DNA of 64,000 bases from Acorus gramineus. Taxonomy: Eukaryota > Streptophyta > Magnoliopsida > Acorales > Acoraceae. The stretch is taken from NCBI GenBank assembly GCA_030737835.1, contig CM060850.1, positions 8,995,877 through 9,059,876 on the forward strand, read 5' to 3'. Under the pieces are notes generated by a model that saw only the letters and a program-made list of their open reading frames with translations, ran no database searches and had not been told where the DNA came from. The first letter of the stretch is position 1, and every line of letters starts with the position of its first letter. Shown here piece by piece: positions 47,381-60,310 of this stretch. A program made the translations under genes and the position numbers.

Positions 47381-48617
47381 TATTTTTTGATGGCATCGAT
47401 AAGGTTTGCGACAGCTGTGGACGAGAGGAGGTCAGACAATTGATACTAAACTCTTCTTGTGATTCATGTATTCTCACATTGGAAGATCAGTCCATTCAAC
47501 ACCTGCATCAGCCTTACTTAATGACGTCAGTGTAGGTGTCCCAATAAATGCTATGCCGAACCACTCACAAACCAGAAACTGGGGAACACCAGCTTTGGAG
47601 TTTGTCTGGGGGCAATTCAACTAGCGGAGGACGGTTTTCTCGAGGACCTTGCAAACCAGAAGTCTAACATCTTAGAATAAATCCCCTAACTTATAATTTG
47701 TTGTAAAGTAAAGCTTAACAATGAAACTTGTATACATACAGTATGTGAATATGTAAGATATATCAAAATATACTTTATTTTTTGACACTTTTTCGGTATC
47801 AGCTTCATTGTTCTACATTCGTATTTTGGAGGGATTGATTATGAACCTCTGGACAGGGGCATGGCCCAACATGTCATCCCAAGTCGAGAAATTTTTTTTA
47901 GCAACCCCCAACATATTTTGAACCTTTTTGAAGGTATATGTACTTGTGTAATGACTTTATTCTAGGCTCACAAAGGTTCTTTGTGGAGCTAATAGAGGAG
48001 TGTCACTTGTGTGGTGAAAAAACCTTTTTTCTGAACTTACCCATGTTTATTCAATACTCATCAAGATATTACAACTTTAAGTATTCTTACACCTTTTTTT
48101 TTGTTTAAATTGGCTAACATAGAAAACCTCCCAACATGATAAAGTGTATGTCATTATGTCTATGATCGGATCCTCTGTGCACCGCAATCATAAAATAACA
48201 TTACATGTGGATGATAAATTTATTTAAGTTGTCCATGCATGGTTTTGCTTCCAATTCACTTTCTTTTTTCATTTACAAATTACTTCTTTTTTTTTGTTTT
48301 CGCAAAAATGTTATTGAATCTATCCATTCATTTAAATTAACACTTTTAAAAGATTCAGCATTAACCCACTTCGCAGCAACCAAGGTCATAAAAGTTGTTT
48401 AGATGAAGCATGCACTAAATCCCTGTACATTCAGTGAATACCAAGGCAAATCAGTATTACAATGGCACTTCTGACTTTACAGGATCCTGCGTACACACCC
48501 AATAATGTCACACCATCAGAACTGATTAATGCATGAATTACTTCAGATGAATCACACACAACAGAAAAGCTACTGCTTTTCCAAGTTTTAGTAAACACAG
48601 CAGGTGCCCCGAATGTC
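47381..48617. other. Convergent 3' flanks of PEX5 and CWC25
   Basis: The genes face each other across 1.24 kb. The first 350 bases are the likely PEX5 3' UTR, with an AGAATAAATC word near 47670; the last 200 the likely CWC25 3' UTR. No gene between. Confidence 0.6.
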
Positions 48618-51333
48618 TCATCGCCGGAACGCATTGTTTTCATGGGCCTCTGGTCGCCCCTGCAAATAAAATGCCCGTCGCCGGACGCTCTCCTCGATCG
48701 TGGCACTCCCACCCTTTTCTGTCCCGTACACGCTCTTCTGTGCGGCTTCTAAGAAATTTGGCCCTCTGGTCGAGGCGGACGCCTTGCTCGCCTCCTGCGC
48801 ATCAATCTCAGATGCCTTCTTCAGACGCTTCCACCTCTGTTCCTCATGCAGCTCAGCATCCTGTTGCATCTCTCGCAGCCGCGCCTCCCTCTCTTCTCCC
48901 GTGAGCTTCGGGACATTCCGTCTGTGATGTCGAGGGCCCCCCGATTCCTGCCTTGAAGTGGGTCTTTCAAATTCATTTCGGTCTGGCCGATGGTCACGAT
49001 CGCGACGATGGTGCTCAGAAGATTTTTGGTGCTCTCTTTCCCTTTTCACGGCTTCTCTTTTGCTGTTGTCATCTTCGGAATCTGAGGGGGATTTGGATTT
49101 ATGTTTGTCGTGTTTCGAACTCTTGTGATGATGACGATGATGGTGCTTCTCGTGTTCTTTCTTCCCCCGTTTTTCATCCTTGGGCTTCTTCTCGGCTTCC
49201 ACCTGACATTCAACTATTTGGTTTATGCCAAGAATTCACAGCTTAAATACGACTTTGACAGGGTGAATTGCCTGCTTGAGAATTGTACAATAAGATTCTA
49301 ACTAGTATGGTTTATTGAAGTATGAAATATGTATCATAAACAGTTCTTTAACATCATCTTAACCAATCAAATCAAACACTTGGATGAATACTATTTTAGA
49401 TTCATGAAACTAAAATAGCAAGTTTCACTATTCCAAGCACAATAGAGTCCTCCATCAACTGGATGTAAACAAAAAAGGAAAGCATGTCACTGGTTATACA
49501 AACAGGAGATTTGTTTTTCATATGTTGACATGAAATGGAAGATAAGCAAGCATCAAATATTTTAGAACCTCGCAACCAACCAAAATTGCTGAATCTTCCT
49601 TTCAATTAACATCAATACAATGCTATCAGATCAACCCTACTGCTACTCTTTCATTTAAAAAAGTCCTACTACTCTAGATGTGTGCATTAGTAGACACATG
49701 GAAGCATGTACTCTTCAGCAATTTGACATAAAAGCTAAATCAGACAGGAAGATTGTAAACCCAGTAAGCACAATGTATTAAACAGCAAAGCTAGGTGAAC
49801 AATTATATGGGACCCAATAACAATGACATCTTTCTGAAGAAGTAAGAATTGACTTGCAATGGATGACACAGGAATTTTTTAAAATTATATTAAACAGAGA
49901 ACGATCGAGGTCATGCACAGCAGAAAATAGCATGTGCTGTCTCAATGACAATAAGTAAATGGAATTGACAGAAACTTCAGGCTTCAAACATAAATTTGGA
50001 AGATATGGGTGACCAAACTCTTTGAACAGTTAAATCAACCCACAGTATGATCATTGTGCAGTTTACAAACAATGATGGTCTTAAGCATTTTTAAAAGTTG
50101 AAAAGATGATTATGTTCAGTGATTTTTCCAACAATATCCTAGAGATATAAATCTATACAATACAATGCTTAACTGGCTATATCACAGAGAAATTAATATA
50201 AAGAAACTGAAGCAAGAGGACTTACAGTCTTCCGAATCATGCTCATCTGGACTGGATTGTTCTTAATCCGAGCAAGTGCTTCTTGCTCTCGCTGTCGAAT
50301 CAAAAGCAAAGGGTCTGAATGCAGTTTCCTCCATGCATCATTTGCAGATTGAGGCTTTTCTTCGAACAATGCTCCTGGAGCAGCAGCCTGAAATATCCCA
50401 AAATTCCAAAATAAGCATGCATGAAACTTATAAAGTAGAGTTCTGCATCACATTGTGCTGTCATGCCAAATTCAACTAAACAACCAAAATCCAAGCATGA
50501 AAAGCACAAAATCATCAAAATATTATTGCTGGAAACAGCTTCTCATGTTCTAAAACAGAACATGCTTGAATCAGTGGGTGGATACCAAAAGTAGAGACAA
50601 AGTGGCCAGAAATTCATGCCTAAAGCCTGAACTGCAACAATATCAAACAAGCAAAAACACAGGCACACCATCTTATCTCCACCGCGCATACGAGGGAAAG
50701 CATTCCCTAACTAACTGATCTTCTAAAATTCAATTATGATGTCCAAAATCGGTAAACATCAAGCATTCAACACCAAATCATAACATAAAAAATGCAACTT
50801 TAAGAACTTTATCATCCCAATCATACTATCCAAAATTCAAAAAAAAAAAAAAATCACTACAACCCAAATACCAACAAATCATGCAATGAATGGTACCTTG
50901 GATGCGGCCGAGGAGTCATTGGGCAAGGGCGGTTTGGACGAAGACGTGGCACCAGTCGGTGCGGCCGCTTCAAGGGCCTTGAAACCCCCACCACCACCGG
51001 AGCTGCCCTTCCCGACCGCCAATCCCGACTCATACAGGAAGTCCAGACGCTCTTCTCTCCTGATTTTTAACAAAACAAATAAAAAATAAGAAAAAAAAAT
51101 CCGAAACCCTAAAAATTGGGGGAATGAAAAGAGAGCGGATCATACGGGACAAGGCCGGCCTGTTGTTGGAGAAGGCGGAGGTCGGCGCGCTCGCGCTCCT
51201 CGTGGATCTGCTTTCGGAGCTCCTCGAGCTTCTTCTGCTCGGCCTCCTGTTTCTGCTCCGCCTTCCATACGTTCTCGATGTTGCGGAGGCTCCCTGTGTG
51301 CCATCCCTTCTTGTTAAGAAACTTCAACGCCAT
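48618..51333 (-). CDS. CWC25: Pre-mRNA splicing factor CWC25 homolog
   Basis: The CDS is complement(48618..49202, 50226..50387, 50897..51059, 51146..51333), 365 aa, all GT-AG. Cwc25 joins the spliceosome after Prp2 remodelling and helps the first transesterification at the branch site. Seen here: the CIR-N domain, FLNKKGWHTGSLRNIENVW then KAEQKQEAEQKKLEELRKQI (residues 4-44), the motif EERLDFLYESGLAVGKG (about 64-80), a glycine run, an ALARIKNNPVQM segment, then a long His/Lys/Arg/Ser tail (HHHRHHHKSSKHDKHKSKS) and a conserved end (LREMQQDAELHEEQRWKR, NNAFRR). The tail resembles RS-like spliceosomal sequences. Order and size match plant CWC25 proteins. Human CCDC49 is the same family. The start is the only ATG before the CIR-N domain that keeps frame. 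Confidence 0.93.
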
Positions 51334-53038
51334 CGATCGATCGATCCAAATCAAACAAACTTCCCCACCCACTCTCTCAAGAACAATTTGAATCGTAGGA
51401 GAAGAAGAAGAGAAGACCAGACACCGAAAAGGTTGACCTTTATTAGAATTATGTAGGGCTTCGATTTTGATTTGGGGTTTTTATGATTTGGGACAAGAAT
51501 TATAGATGTGATTATTTACTGGATGAAGACTGGACATCCGGATGATCTAATCCGACGGTGTAGGTTTGGCTTATTAGAGTTGGTTTTTATATCTTAACCC
51601 CTGTACTAGTATTTATATCAAATAAGCCCTTACCATATTTACAATAAAGTCCCTATAAGTATAGGTTTTGAGTATGGACTCTCCATGTAACAAACACACG
51701 TAAATAAGCTTTTCAATTGGATCGATACGGATTGGATATGTTAATATCCATATCCTAATTTTTAAATTCAGATACGGATATTAATTTTTAGATTCAGATC
51801 CATTCGGATACTGATTGTATACATATATCTTTTGATATTTTTTCAATAAATAATATATTTAAATATTAACATTAAATTAGATAATTAGCTGATATATTAG
51901 AGAGATGAATGTAAAATATATCGAATATGGATATTTTTCAGATCACATACATTGATATCCACAAACGCATTCCAGATCTTCAAATATCAATATTTCTGAT
52001 TTTCCAATTAGGGATTCAGATTTGGATTTTTTTTAAGATAATTGATAGGCTTATATATATATATATATATATAATGTATATGAGACAATGAAAAATGTCA
52101 CGGAGACTTAAAAAAAAAAATTTAAGTAAGAATCACTCGTATCATCTACATAACCTCTCTATAAACTGTTTTGAAATCCATATAACCCTTTGGTTTTTCC
52201 TAAAATTCATATAAGTATGTAACCCCTTGAAAATACCTATATGAATCCAAATAGCCCATGTGTTAAATTTTTGTTGGTAGATTATGATTATTCAGCGAAT
52301 ACCTTATTTAATTAACTATGATTGAAAACATAGTATACTAAAAACCCTTTACAATGTGTTAAAAGTATAAAAAATCATATGTGAATGACGATTTTACCAC
52401 TCTAAATAGGATTTTATAATATATTAGGAGGGATAAAATCATCATGTCTAAAAGGTTTCTAAATTTTTAACAAATTATAGAGGGTTGTAGTATACTGTGT
52501 TTTCAGTGAGGGTTAATAAAATGAAATATTCACATAATATTTTGTATCTATCAACAGAAGTTTTACTCACATGTGATTTTTTCCTTGTTGATTGCTCGCA
52601 TTGCAAATGAGTGCATGCTCTTTTCAAAACAATTTTGTGCACTGTCATCTACATGCACTTTTTTTATTAGTTTATACAAGGATGAACTGAAATTCAATAT
52701 AAAGGCTCTCATCACACTATCCATAAAAGCTTCTCCATTTAAAATGAATGAAATGTTTCTACAAAAGCTAGCAACAACTCAAAAAGAGGGGGGGGGGAGG
52801 AAAAAAGAAACCAACCCAGGAAGAAGTGTATCAATAAAAGTCACAACTCACAAGCAGCAAATCATGTTTTCCTTCCCTAACATGTGTTTACAGAGTGGTC
52901 TCGACGAATTTGTGGTGCAGCAGACTTATAAAACCAAAAACTGAATCTTTAATCTGTGTAATTTGGATTCCCTTCTCCTCCAATCATCCACACCAAATAA
53001 TCAAATTGGGGAGAAGAATTTGAGTCCGGATTGTCCAT
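51334..53038. other. Intergenic between CWC25 and the PP2C gene
   Basis: The CWC25 promoter side, then AT-rich DNA with a TA run at 52049-52072 and a G run at 52789-52798. The last part is the PP2C 3' flank. A 123-codon frame at 52573-52944 has no domain and was not called. Confidence 0.55.
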
Positions 53039-56000
53039 TCACAACCACTTCCTCCGGCTGCCCGACGACTTCTTATCACTGGACAAGAACCTGGGGAGGT
53101 TGAGGAGGGAGTTCACGCGCGTCACACCTTCCAAGGCGGACCATTCCTCCTCCTCCTTGGTTGATATGCACTCAGCGAGGCTCCTCGTTGACTGGCACCT
53201 CTCCTCCAGCTTCTCGGCCCTGGGTTCCGTGGCTGGGACTATCTCTTCGTCGTCGTGGGACTGAAGAGGATCCGAGACTGGCCTTTCAGTCACTGTCTCT
53301 GCTGGATCCTTTGGTGTCTCTGAAAGTGTTTCCACAGCATGACTGGATACGGTGGGTGGGTTTAAAAACAGACAGACAACAGCACAGTCGTCGCTCTTGG
53401 ATGTCGGGTATTTCAGGCGCCATGCTCTAACTGCACAGTCAACAAGGGCCCTGGCAGCCGTTGCGCGAGACGGTGCTGATGTAACAATATCCACCACTTC
53501 CTTGTTGGACAGAACATCCCAAACCTACACAGAAACAAAGGATTTGAATTTGTATGAATCTTACATTTTGGTTATGAGCCAGGGGTTTCCATCCCAGTTA
53601 ATGCAACAGCAAAGATTGGCAACAGTTAATGTGTGTTCATAGATGCATATGAAACTTTATAATTTTTCATAACCAAGTTAGTTATCGCTTTTTCATTGCT
53701 ATTTATGATTCTTCATAGCCAAGTTAGTTATCTCTTTACCAAGCGAAAAAAAGTTAGTTCTCTCTTTTTCATTCTGCAAGTATCAATACATCAATAAAGA
53801 GTAAAGCCCATCCACTCAAACAATCCAAGACAACACCTGTTCATATTATACCAATTTGACATCAACAAACCACTCGATGGATGGATGACTAAAAGATGCA
53901 TCAATGGATAAAGTAAAATTTCATATTGTTTTCTCAGAAGAGCAGGCCTGAAATTGCTCTCCAGAAAGGAAAAGAGCAATCCAGATAAAATGAAAAATGT
54001 GTTTTTCACACCCTCTTTCTCAAAAGAACCATGATAACCAAATTAGTAATCATGATAGTTTCAAATATGATTTATTCAAGTGAAAGCATAGTTCTAGGTG
54101 AAGATGGAAACACTGGCTTCAGTTAATTTTTGTTTAAATGGTGATGGTCCTCATGCAGGGTTTTTATACTTGCTGAGTTTTAAACCCTAGCATCAATATT
54201 TGCCAGCATTGAATTGTTTTGCATTTGTTTATATATGAACAAAATATTACCCCATCTGTGGCAAGAACAACAAACTCATCTTTCTCGGTAAGGTGGCGAT
54301 AAGAAATGTCTGGAACAGAAATTAAACCAAAATCCTTCAGACAGAAATCACCAAAAGCACGAGCCATGGCTAACCCAGGGGAATCATTATTAGGCAACCA
54401 CACACGTGCAACCTCTGGTTCATCTTGCAAGGCAAATACCCTTCCTTTACATTGTTGTATCCTCGCAGCTTCCCCTGAACAACAGTACGCAGATGATGAA
54501 GTATATCAGTATGGAAATAGATCATTCAATTTTAATGAAAGTGTAATCATAATTAGGCAGAAAGAGACGCTTAACCAATATTAAGATATTTTGATTCTTG
54601 AATCTGGAGTACATAGATTAATGAAGCCTATTAAGCAGGCCAAAACATGGAGGTCAGATATTGTGAGCATAGTTTAGTGGCTAGAACAAGAGAGATTCCA
54701 AAGTGATATAAATAAGGCTCTGATGAGGAATGGTAAGCTAAAAGGTGCTACATAAGAGATAAAATCTCCTGATTCCGGGAATTTATCTCCTGATCATGGG
54801 ACATCAATTCCTTAAAAATATCTATATGTGAGAGAATAAAAGAAGATGTACTTGGAAGATCTGGCTTCAAGTCCACAGTCAATTGTACAGCAACCAGAGA
54901 ATTATCTTTATCTCTCGTGCCCAATACGGCTCTCGAGTCACCAACATTCCCAATAACAAGATCCTGTCCCTGAAGAAGTGAAAGTCACATGTACTATAAC
55001 ATCCGCAAAATTATGGAAAATCCAATGTTCAGAAACTCGGGCCATTGACTCAGCTCAGAAGCACAATGTGTATCAAGTCCAAAGTCAATTTTGTAAGAAA
55101 TTGGAGAGTTTACATCGGCCAGAGGATTCTTCTGTTACTCAGCCAAATCCAATGCCAAAGTCAAGGATTCTATGAACATTGGACAAACCACAAATTAATT
55201 TGAAAGTAATGGTTGAAACATACCTGTTTTATTAATGTCACTGCAGTGGACCCACTGCAGAAACAATCAATAGCCGGGTTCATTTTCAGTTCTTTATCCA
55301 TCCATTTGAAGGTCTTCAACATAGATTGTTTCAGTGTCAAAAACATCTCAGGAAGCTTCTCATTCTCATCTGCATCCAGGGGCTCTCCCCACTCCTCTTC
55401 CATGCTGATAGACGCTGTTTCTTCCGAATTCATACTTCCATTCTGATATGGGCTGTTGAGATCAGTCATATTTGCACTCCATTGAATGCTCAATTTAAGA
55501 GGAAGACAATCTCTGACTTTTCTGGCAACCATATGACCATATGGGCCATGACCATCGAAAACTCCACAGAAGACCGTGTCACTTTTTGAAGTGAAATCCT
55601 GCAATTACAGCAAAATGGTCGTCACTGATGCATCGAAAAACAATACGCTTCATGTTGGGTCTCTCATATGCATATTTTCAACATGACATCTGAATGGTTG
55701 ACTTAACAGCATAACTACAGTACAATAACATTAAAAACCATTTGTATAGAAGTATCAACAGCATTAATGAAGACTAAAGAGCTGAAAAAGCAGTAAAACA
55801 CGTTCAATCGAAGTGGATCAATGGAATAAGGTTTTCGAAAATAATGGACACCCGCGTTATTATACTGCTCATCCTGCGATTCAGGCAACACTGTAGTTGT
55901 AATGTCTTGATTGCATGAACAGTGGTAAGCCTTCTTTCGAGAAAATGATCGGTAATTCTCATAAATCAAAATAGCTCATGGACAAGACTTTATTTTATGT

Positions 56001-56803
56001 AACCAAAAGACTCCATGGCGCTTCTCATGAGATTGATGTACATGCTGATTTTCAGTTTTGACTGACAAAATAAAGTTAGAGTCTATCATTTTTTTTTCTT
56101 TTTATAAAAAAATAAAAGTGTTTCTGATTTCAAGTTTGAACTATATAAATAATCAAGCATAAGGAAACACCACATAGAGCCACATATATAATTAAAAAAC
56201 CATCCAATAAGCCATGTTCATTAAATACATATTGCACAAACTAATTTTTACATCTTTAATTCAATTTGACTGTATATAAGCAAATGAATCAAGAGAATCG
56301 AATGCCTAGAATTGAACCTTTACCCAATTATACCACAAAATTCATTTTTTTATGCATCAACCCATTCAGCAATGATAATGAACTCATCTTTTTCAAACAC
56401 AGAGAATCAATTAAGAAAAAACACACCACAACAACAAAAACCCAAATAAAATTAGAAATCAAACAACAAACATCCCGATCTAAAACAATATCAAAAAAAA
56501 AAAACCCACCTCCCAGACGAGCATGGCATCCTGGTTGGTGCCCTTCCTCCCCTGCTGCGTGAAGAGGCAGGCAACCTCGCTCGACCCATTGACGAACATC
56601 CTCCCCGGGACCCGGTGGAGCTCGTCCTCCCCAACCACACCCCCCCCTCCTCCTCCTCCTCTTCCGCCGCCACCTCCTATACCGGCCCAAACTCCACCCC
56701 GAACAACCCCATCAGACTTGCGCCTCCACCACCTGGACCCATTTCCGGCGGTGGGTGAGGAGCAACCCAGCGAGTCCGTATGCGACGAGAGGCACGAACC
56801 CAT
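53039..56803 (-). CDS. Protein phosphatase 2C, myristoylation-signal type
   Basis: The CDS is complement(53039..53524, 54251..54474, 54852..54969, 55224..55598, 56510..56803), 498 aa, five exons, GT-AG throughout. It removes phosphate from Ser/Thr residues using two metal ions. PP2C motifs are all present: GRKGTNQDAMLVWE (85-98), VFDGHGPYGH with D113/G114, GNVGDSRAVLG, ARAFGDFCLKDFGLI, LATDGVWDVLSN with D336, and SDDCAVVCLFL with D382/D383. The N-terminus MGSCLSSH has Gly2 and Cys4, so N-myristoylation and palmitoylation to a membrane are likely. A glycine run follows (about 43-55). The C-terminal 100 residues are Glu/Ser-rich and end KSSGSRRKWL. Layout and ends fit plant clade E PP2Cs such as Arabidopsis PP2C33/52/74 relatives; which one is not decided. 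Membrane-linked regulation is inference. Confidence 0.93.
53525..54250 (-). other. Intron 4 of the PP2C gene
   Basis: The 726-base intron joins ATDG to VWDVLSN in phase 0. A direct duplication of CATAGCCAAGTTAGTTATC-like words lies near 53670-53730. Confidence 0.7.
55599..56509 (-). other. Intron 1 of the PP2C gene
   Basis: A 911-base AT-rich intron between AMLVWE and DFTSKSDTVF. No exon or element was recognised. Confidence 0.7.
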
Positions 56804-57600
56804 CCGATTCTGAAGACAAACAAGAGGAGCAGAGACAGAAGGGACGAACAATAGAAGCAAAGGTGTGGTCTTTTGTCTTTCAGGAAGTGTAAATGCGAGA
56901 AGGTCAGGGAGAAAAAGAGGCGAAAAAGTGAAAAAAATGAAAGTGATTTTTTTAAAAACATTTTTATACAAGGAAATGATGAAGTGCATTGGATGTCTGA
57001 TTTGGATAGTTTTTACTGATGGACGGCCCAGATGATCTGAAGGTGAGAATGTGCGGTTACAATGAAACCTTTTGAAAATACAAAAGTTTTGTGTGTGACG
57101 TGGAAGGGGTGTGTGTTTGAGTTGATCGCAGTCATGACTTTTCCCTGGTTCAAACTTGGCACGCCATTTTTTTTTTATTATTTTTTTTTGACTTTGGAAT
57201 TGAATTCAGAAGCCTGGATTAATGTTATTATTATTTTAAAATAATTATTTTTTAATTATTATCGAGTTTATCTTGTAAAAACAAACAATTTAATTTTTTT
57301 GTCTGTTTTCCTTTATTCTTCTTTATTATTGGGTTATTCTGTCAATCAAAAAGAGAGGGAGTCTTATAACTATGTAAGGGTGATCCTATTCTATACTTTA
57401 TAGTACATACACAGGGTATCCTTTTCTTCTTCTATGCGGCACCGTGCCGTGTTAGAACTGAAAACTGCCCTGCCACCTTCACTCTTTTCAGGACCATGAT
57501 CCACGTGTTTGTTCATGATTATTCGAAAGAATTTTGTGGGATCAAAACAAATACACGGATGAGAGTCTCTCCGATATCAAAATAAATAAATAAATAAATA
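56804..57600. other. PP2C upstream region
   Basis: CT/TTTT-rich leader, then AT-rich DNA; a CCACGTGT word at 57500 contains a G-box core. An AAAT run lies at 57579-57600. No gene. Confidence 0.45.
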
Positions 57601-58824
57601 AACAGTTTTGCTACACAGGCCCCAGCAAATAGGCCCCTTCTACAGGCCCCTTGATGTGGACATATTTGATTGATTGTGTAGTCCACTTTTATAAAAGAGC
57701 AAAAATGAAAAATACGTTATTATCCCTAATTAAACTCAATCTGTCGTTTTACGTTTTCCCTCGTTTTTCGTTTTTTTTCACTCACGCCCGTTCCTCTCGT
57801 CCATTCAAACACATTCAGTCCATTATAAGGTTTAGAAAAAAAAATTGAATAAAAAATTAGCACAAAAAAGAATCGGTTTAAAACGTTGAACAAATCTCCA
57901 ATGAACTTGAAGAATCGGTTTGAAAACCTACTATTTCTTGTAGAGGTTTGAACTACAGCAAAAAATGGGTATGCATCCGTTTTTTTGTTATTTCAGAAAC
58001 CGTCTATGTTGTTTTTTTTTGTTCGAATCGAAATATAATGTAACTAATTTTTTTCCACAAAACTGAAATATATGACTGCATTTTGTTTTTGTTTGTTATG
58101 AAAATGTATATGAGAAAAAAAAATTGTAAACAGATTTCAGTTACATGTACTTCGATTTTGATTAATATTTGATATCGACAAATGTAACTATCAGCAAATG
58201 TAACTAACAATGACAATGTAATTTTTTTCCTCTCATACCACTGATGGTTACTGAAGGTGACCATAGTCCATATCGCACCCGATATATTATTTTTGTAGGG
58301 TCAAGCAAGTATATTAACATGTTTCTTTATTTCAATTACATGTACTTCCATTTTGGTTAATAGTTCATATGGGTAATGTAAACGTCTAACGAATGTAACT
58401 AACTTTAAAGAGTTAGTGGTGTGTAATGGTGATCATAAAATGTAACTAACTATAACAAAGTATTGCTCAATGTAAATGTTTTTTTTCAGTTTGTTTACTA
58501 TTACTACTATGTTGAGGTGACTGTATTTCTTATGTAAAAGACTGACATTAACTCTTCCGCAAATGTAACTAACTATTACAAAGAACTATCTGTGTTGAGT
58601 TGTGTAATGATAATGTCACTTTCAGAATGTAACTTGATTGGCAATGTCACTATATCCTGTACATTTAGATAAAATATATTTTATCTTGAAATGATTTATG
58701 ATTCTCTATCAACATATGTTCTTGTTGTTACTGATATGATGTGCAATTTTTGTCTTGCATAAAAAGATTTCTGGAATGCAACTAACATAGATATATTTTA
58801 TCTTGAAATGATTCACAAACATAG

Positions 58825-59548
58825 GTGATCGATGCTTTTACAAAAAATTTGTATGAGAAACAATGTCCACCTTCCCAAAATAATAACTCATCATTTTTCG
58901 TGTCGGCCAACATATCACAAGCACTTCTGAATGAAAAACAAATACATATGTTTCAATCCCTTGTGAAGGACAAGGTAGATGTGGCTTTACATCGATACAT
59001 ACACTTCCATTTGCACAATCAAAGCCACTGGACCTTGGCTGTGTATGATGTCAAGGAAAACACATGGAGACACTACAATTCATTGCGTCCAAGTTGTCTA
59101 CAATTGGTCCGGCAATTGGTAACTATTTTATTTGCTGCAATTATATATTTTAAATTTAAAATATACAATTCTAATACTATGTTTTTGAAATGTAACTGAT
59201 CATATATTAATGTAACTTAAATGTTTATAGATAACCGAATTCCTGAAGTGTTTTGACTGGATGAAGGAGGGCAACATCATATCAGTCAAGGATTCTCCTC
59301 AACAACCAGATTTTACGTAATAATTATAAAACTTGTTATAGAGAAGATAGAATTCAAAAAATAACATTAACATAATGCATCTTATTTTAAAATGCAGGAT
59401 GGATTGTGGAACAGTTATCATTGAGATTATGAGATTGTATGTTCATCATGCAGAATTACCAACCACCATGAGTAGGAGTTCATTGAGGTTCATCAGATCA
59501 CGCCTCATCAAAACATTCCTCAACGACGAGCCCATGACATTTACATAA
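58825..59548 (+). pseudogene. Ulp1-type (C48) protease C-terminal part
   Basis: Three exons read in frame: 58825..59118, 59231..59316, 59398..59548, giving 177 codons to a TAA. Ulp1 proteases cleave SUMO-type conjugates. Seen here: HLHNQSHWTLAVYDVKENTW (catalytic His), then HYNSLRPS where classic members have Asp, then QQPDF and MDCGTVIIEIMRL (Gln and catalytic Cys). Only the C-terminal half of the domain is present; the first exon begins at a good acceptor (ACATAG|GTG), but no upstream coding exon was found. Plant MULE and CACTA elements often carry such domains. The tail lies within a repeat-studded block, so I treat it as transposon-derived. It is either a fragment or the end of a gene whose front I cannot read. 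Confidence 0.6.
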
Positions 59549-59992
59549 GAGGATCACAGGGTTTTTACAATGCATTATGATGACTGATTTAGGGTGTTTT
59601 GTGAAGTTCAAGTGATAAAATTTTGACATGTATGGAGATGAAACAAGACATGTTCAAGTTTATGTTGGTGTTTTTAATTTCAGTTACTTTTTGTAATGTT
59701 GAAGAATGTGTAGCCAAAAACATTGGTTGATTATTGGTAGTACACTGTTTCTGGTTTGCAGAACATGTATTTGTTGTACAAATTTTATCTGAAAATGTAA
59801 CTACTTGTGTGCATATTGTAACTAAAAATATAAACAAATGTAATTGATATTTAGCTAATAGTAACTCACTTCCACGAAAATGTAACTAAGAAATTGATAA
59901 ATGTAGCTGACAAAAACATTAAAAAGCATCCATGCAAAGTTACATAAACAAGGAAATTCTATACAACAAGACTTAGGGACATAAACAAGAAA

Positions 59993-60118
59993 TCAAAACC
60001 CGGTATCTCCAGCGGCTTCACCAGCATTCTGCAAGTTACAACTTTTAAAATTTTTCACTATCCTCCTCCTCGGCTTGTAAACCTTAGCTGCCTTCCTTTT
60101 CGTCGGAGGACACCTTTG
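59993..60118 (-). pseudogene. Basic C-terminal exon, convergent to the Ulp1 part
   Basis: From an acceptor (TTTGTAG|CAAAGG), 41 codons and a TGA read RCPPTKRKAAKVYKPRRRIV then KNFKSCNLQNAGEAAGDTGF. The PPTKRK word resembles the basic tails of FAR1/MULE-type transposase proteins, but the match is short. It faces the Ulp1-like exons 445 bases away. No upstream exon was recognised. Confidence 0.35.
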
Positions 60119-60310
60119 CTACAAACCTTGATAGGAGAGTGAACATTTATCTGAAAGTTAGTTACATTGTCAATGTAACTAGTTTGGCTTATATTCAAAA
60201 ACATTTAATAAGGTAGTTACATTTGTAAAAAAATGTGACAAAAATTTAAAAAAAATACATAAAGGAAAGACCAAAAAAGAGATATATATGTAACTGACAT
60301 TCAACAAGTT

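Larger units (their letters stand above)
57900..60310. repeat. Block of dispersed ATGTAACTA repeats
   Basis: The word AATGTAACT (often followed by AAC or A) recurs at about 58037, 58182, 58197, 58392, 58439, 58562, 58626, 59189, 59210, 59795, 59817, 59879 and 60171, and inverted (AGTTACATT) at about 60159 and 60214. This is many times what chance allows in 2.4 kb. It surrounds the Ulp1-like exons, as subterminal repeats do in large DNA transposons. Confidence 0.75.

Noticed and set aside
52573..52944. 123-codon ORF between CWC25 and the PP2C gene
   Set aside because: No domain, contains a low-complexity G run, and lies in AT-rich DNA without splice sites.
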